From Taibaiella sp. KBW10 (GTDB lineage Bacteria; Bacteroidota; Bacteroidia; Chitinophagales; Chitinophagaceae): a DNA stretch of 34,580 nucleotides. The stretch's first letter is position 1. Each line of letters begins with the position of its first letter. The position numbers were made by a program, and so were the translations under genes. The notes beneath the pieces are model-generated. The model saw nothing but the letters and a program-made list of their open reading frames with translations, made no database searches and was not told the origin of the DNA. Shown here piece by piece: positions 32,160 through 34,580 of the stretch. The stretch lies in contig NZ_QAJI01000005.1 in the NCBI RefSeq assembly GCF_003852495.1, forward strand, positions 192,958 through 227,537, written 5' to 3'.

Positions 32160-34547
32160 ATGAAACGATTATATACCTTTATCACCCTCGTATACCTGAG
32201 TACTGTCTCGGTATATGCACAGCAAAGTACCCTGCAGATTTCCGGAAAAGTATATGACGAAGTGAAAGCACCGGCACCCTATGCCAACGTCAGGCTGTTT
32301 AAAACTACGGACTCTTCTTTTGTACATGGTATCGCTACTCAGGAAGACGGTACCTTCACCATGAGTAGTCCGGAAGACCGCTATTATATTATAGTCGATC
32401 TTTTTGGCCTGGCGCAAAAGACATTGCCGATTACCCAAACATCAGGCAGTATAGATTTGGGTGCCATCTATCTTAAATCCGAATCGGTTAAGCTGAATGA
32501 AGTGTTGGTAACAGCCGACAAAAATCAAATGTCTTTAAAAATAGACAAACGTGTGTTTAATGTAGCGGCAGATCTGAGCAACCAAGGAGCAAATGCCTCG
32601 GAAGTACTGCAAAATATTCCGTCTATCACGGTAGATGCAGAAGGAAATGTAAGTTTAAGGGGCAGCCAGAATGTGCGCATTCTGATAGACGGTAAGTTTT
32701 CGGGTATTGTTTCTTCTGCCGAAGCCCTGCAACAACTACAGTCTGATATGATCGATAAGGTAGAAGTGATTACAAATGCTTCTGCCCGATATGACGCACA
32801 GGGAGAGTCGGGTATTATCAATATCATCCTTAAAAAAACGGATAAAGCCGGGTTTAACGGTTCCGCTACATTAAGAACAGGATATTATCCGGATAACGGG
32901 ATTGGCTTTAATGCCAATTACCGGAAAAAGAAATTAAACCTTTTTGCTTCTTATACCATAAGCCGGAGAACATTTCCAGGCAGCAGTACCACCTATCAAA
33001 GGCTGCAAAATGCCGATACCGCCTTTGCTTATCGCCAGGATTACCGGCATGAGCGCCGCAAATGGGGTAACAATGCCTCTTTGGGTTTAGATTATAGCTT
33101 TAATGATAAAAATATCGTTTCGGCCATGTTCTCGATCCGTTCAGGATTGGGGAATAACAGCTATTACAGAACTTATGAAAACCTGGATCTGAACAACAAC
33201 CTTCTGAGTACGGACCGCCGGGATGAGGCGAATAAGGAAATGGAAGATATGCTGGAAGGAAGCTTATCCTATACCAAAAAGTTCAAAAAGCCAGGTGCTG
33301 AATGGAAAACGGAGCTAAAATGGTTCCGGGATCAGGATTTTGAGAAGTCCGATTATACGGAAACATCTACAACTTACAGCCAAACGGTTTTTGAGAACTC
33401 AAAGGCTTATGTAACGGAAGAAAATTTCCTGGTGCAGTCTGACCTGGTTATTCCTTTTAGTACCGAAGGCAAAATAGAAACGGGGATACGCAGTCAGAAC
33501 AGACATTTTAATAATGAGTTTCGTTTTGGTCACCTTAATGGTGCCAACTGGGAAGCACCCAGTAACTTTAATGATGACTTTACTTATGAGGAACGTGTGC
33601 ATGCCGCCTATATAATGGGCTCTAATACCTATGGTAAATTAGGTATACAAGCCGGTTTACGTGGCGAATATTCTGATGTCACTACCTTACAACGTTCTTT
33701 GAACAATGCTAATAACAAACAGTATTTCAACTGGTTTCCCAGTTTGGCCATGTCGTATAAATACAATGAGCACAATACCTTCCAGTTAAGTTATAGCCGC
33801 CGCATTAACCGTCCGGGGCAATGGGAATTAATGCCTTTTATGAAGTTTGGCGATAACAGAGAAATGCGGGTAGGTAATGCCAACCTGAATCCTGAATATA
33901 CCAATGCCTTTGAATTAGGGATGATGCAAAACTGGCGTTCCGGTTCCTTGTTATCTTCTCTTTATTATAGAAAAACGACCGATAAGATCGAGCGGATGGC
34001 CAGCTATGGCTCCGATGGAATTATCTATCGTATTCCCCTGAATATTGCCGATCGGGATGCTTATGGTTTGGAACTTAATCTGAATTACAGCGCCACCACC
34101 TGGCTGAGATTTACTTCGGGATTTAATTTTTTCAGAGAATCGATCTTCGGTACCTATAATAACGCGCATTTTAAAGTCGATAATTTTAGCTGGACCAACC
34201 GGACGGCGGTAAATTTTGTGCTGCCCCAAAGATGGAGAATGCAGCTTTCCGCCAACTATGAGGCACCGGAGGTAAATCCGCAAGGAAAAACCCTGAGTAT
34301 CTTCTTTGCAGACTTCGGGATGTCTAAAGACTTTATGAAAAATAAAGCCACGATCGGATTTAATGTGAATGACATTTTTAATTCCAGAAAATGGAGAAAC
34401 GTTACTGAGACCGCCGAAATTTATTCTGAAACAACCTTTCAGTGGCGCCCAAGAACTGTTCGCTTAGTGCTTACTTATCGCTTTAACCAACAGGCAAAGG
34501 ACAATGGTAAAGTCTACGATGCTTCGGAAAACAGAGGTGAAGGATAA
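32160..34547 (+). CDS. Outer membrane beta-barrel protein, TonB-dependent-receptor-like with carboxypeptidase-regulatory-like domain
   Basis: Outer membrane protein of the 'outer membrane beta-barrel family' (PF14905-like), about 795 residues. I chose 32160 because it gives the signal peptide MKRLYTFITLVYLSTVSVYAQ. An ATG at 32151 adds three residues. An N-terminal carboxypeptidase-regulatory-like domain (about 26-105) carries 'ISGKVYDEVKAPAPYANVRLFKTTDSS'. Next is a plug domain with 'VLQNIPSITVDAEGNVSLRGSQNVRILIDGK' and 'YDAQGESGIINIILKK' (about 135-230). The rest is a long beta barrel ending in an aromatic strand 'VRLVLTYRF' plus a short polar tail. No SusD-like partner, sigma/anti-sigma pair or TonB gene is adjacent, so the substrate is unknown. 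Confidence 0.88.
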   Translation: MKRLYTFITLVYLSTVSVYAQQSTLQISGKVYDEVKAPAPYANVRLFKTTDSSFVHGIATQEDGTFTMSSPEDRYYIIVDLFGLAQKTLPITQTSGSIDLGAIYLKSESVKLNEVLVTADKNQMSLKIDKRVFNVAADLSNQGANASEVLQNIPSITVDAEGNVSLRGSQNVRILIDGKFSGIVSSAEALQQLQSDMIDKVEVITNASARYDAQGESGIINIILKKTDKAGFNGSATLRTGYYPDNGIGFNANYRKKKLNLFASYTISRRTFPGSSTTYQRLQNADTAFAYRQDYRHERRKWGNNASLGLDYSFNDKNIVSAMFSIRSGLGNNSYYRTYENLDLNNNLLSTDRRDEANKEMEDMLEGSLSYTKKFKKPGAEWKTELKWFRDQDFEKSDYTETSTTYSQTVFENSKAYVTEENFLVQSDLVIPFSTEGKIETGIRSQNRHFNNEFRFGHLNGANWEAPSNFNDDFTYEERVHAAYIMGSNTYGKLGIQAGLRGEYSDVTTLQRSLNNANNKQYFNWFPSLAMSYKYNEHNTFQLSYSRRINRPGQWELMPFMKFGDNREMRVGNANLNPEYTNAFELGMMQNWRSGSLLSSLYYRKTTDKIERMASYGSDGIIYRIPLNIADRDAYGLELNLNYSATTWLRFTSGFNFFRESIFGTYNNAHFKVDNFSWTNRTAVNFVLPQRWRMQLSANYEAPEVNPQGKTLSIFFADFGMSKDFMKNKATIGFNVNDIFNSRKWRNVTETAEIYSETTFQWRPRTVRLVLTYRFNQQAKDNGKVYDASENRGEG

Positions 34548-34580
34548 ATAATATTTTAATAAAAGGTGAGGGCCGGAAGC

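Noticed and set aside
32160-34547. SusC-type TonB receptor of a polysaccharide utilisation locus
   Set aside because: The protein is shorter than typical SusC, and no SusD or glycoside hydrolase gene adjoins it within the window.
1-34580. Mobile elements, integrases, tRNA or rRNA genes, riboswitches
   Set aside because: I found no transposase or integrase frames, no terminal repeats with target duplications and no recognisable tRNA, rRNA or riboswitch core sequences; a covariance-model search could still find a structured RNA I missed.

Overview
The window looks like chromosomal core sequence from a Bacteroidota bacterium, most likely of the Chitinophagaceae type (the family is inference). 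Three things point there: secreted proteins with type IX secretion C-terminal domains (one sorting domain of the common type A form, one gliding-motility/type B form), a carboxypeptidase-regulatory-like outer membrane beta-barrel protein, and the Bacteroidota promoter element TAnnTTTG upstream of at least thirteen genes. I see no rRNA, tRNA, CRISPR array, insertion sequence, phage gene or integrase.

Layout. 1-4.8 kb: a minus-strand run of an NlpE-like lipoprotein, mazG, an unnamed secreted protein, recJ and ung (nucleotide-pool cleaning and DNA repair). 4.8-6.5 kb: arfB (ribosome rescue), converging on rocD (ornithine aminotransferase). 6.6-10.5 kb: an enoyl-CoA hydratase/isomerase-family gene, infC (IF-3, without its usual rpmI-rplT partners) and an MMPL/RND transporter. 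10.5-15.2 kb: a small orphan secreted protein as an isolated transcription unit, then minus-strand xth, comB, a T9SS-sorted esterase, and a thioredoxin-reductase-like ferredoxin-NADP reductase. 15.2-18.1 kb: mreBCD. 18.2-21.3 kb: sucC and a LytTR-type two-component pair (histidine kinase and response regulator, 4-nt overlap). 21.6-25.2 kb: a short Cas4/RecB-like Fe-S nuclease, divergent from a DUF1287 lipoprotein, then an M48 metalloprotease lipoprotein and purD. 25.3-28.5 kb: a secreted lipoprotein, paaI-type thioesterase and a large type B T9SS surface protein. 28.7-34.5 kb: dxs, a LolA-like carrier, a lipocalin-like protein and an outer membrane beta-barrel protein.

Most genes are housekeeping and sit in short transcription units. 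The more notable content is in the punctuation. All five convergent gene junctions carry an inverted repeat with near-perfect arms of 14-26 bp. A sixth, loopless 50-nt palindrome follows the MMPL gene. Two divergent promoters at 4.74-4.80 kb lie so close to their ATG codons that both mRNAs may be leaderless. The LytTR operon has two identical 8-nt direct repeats 21 nt apart upstream of its promoter, a spacing typical of LytTR-protein binding sites. I do not see a clearly new multi-gene system. The best candidates for follow-up are the isolated Fe-S nuclease, the orphan secreted protein at 10.9 kb and the orphan comB.
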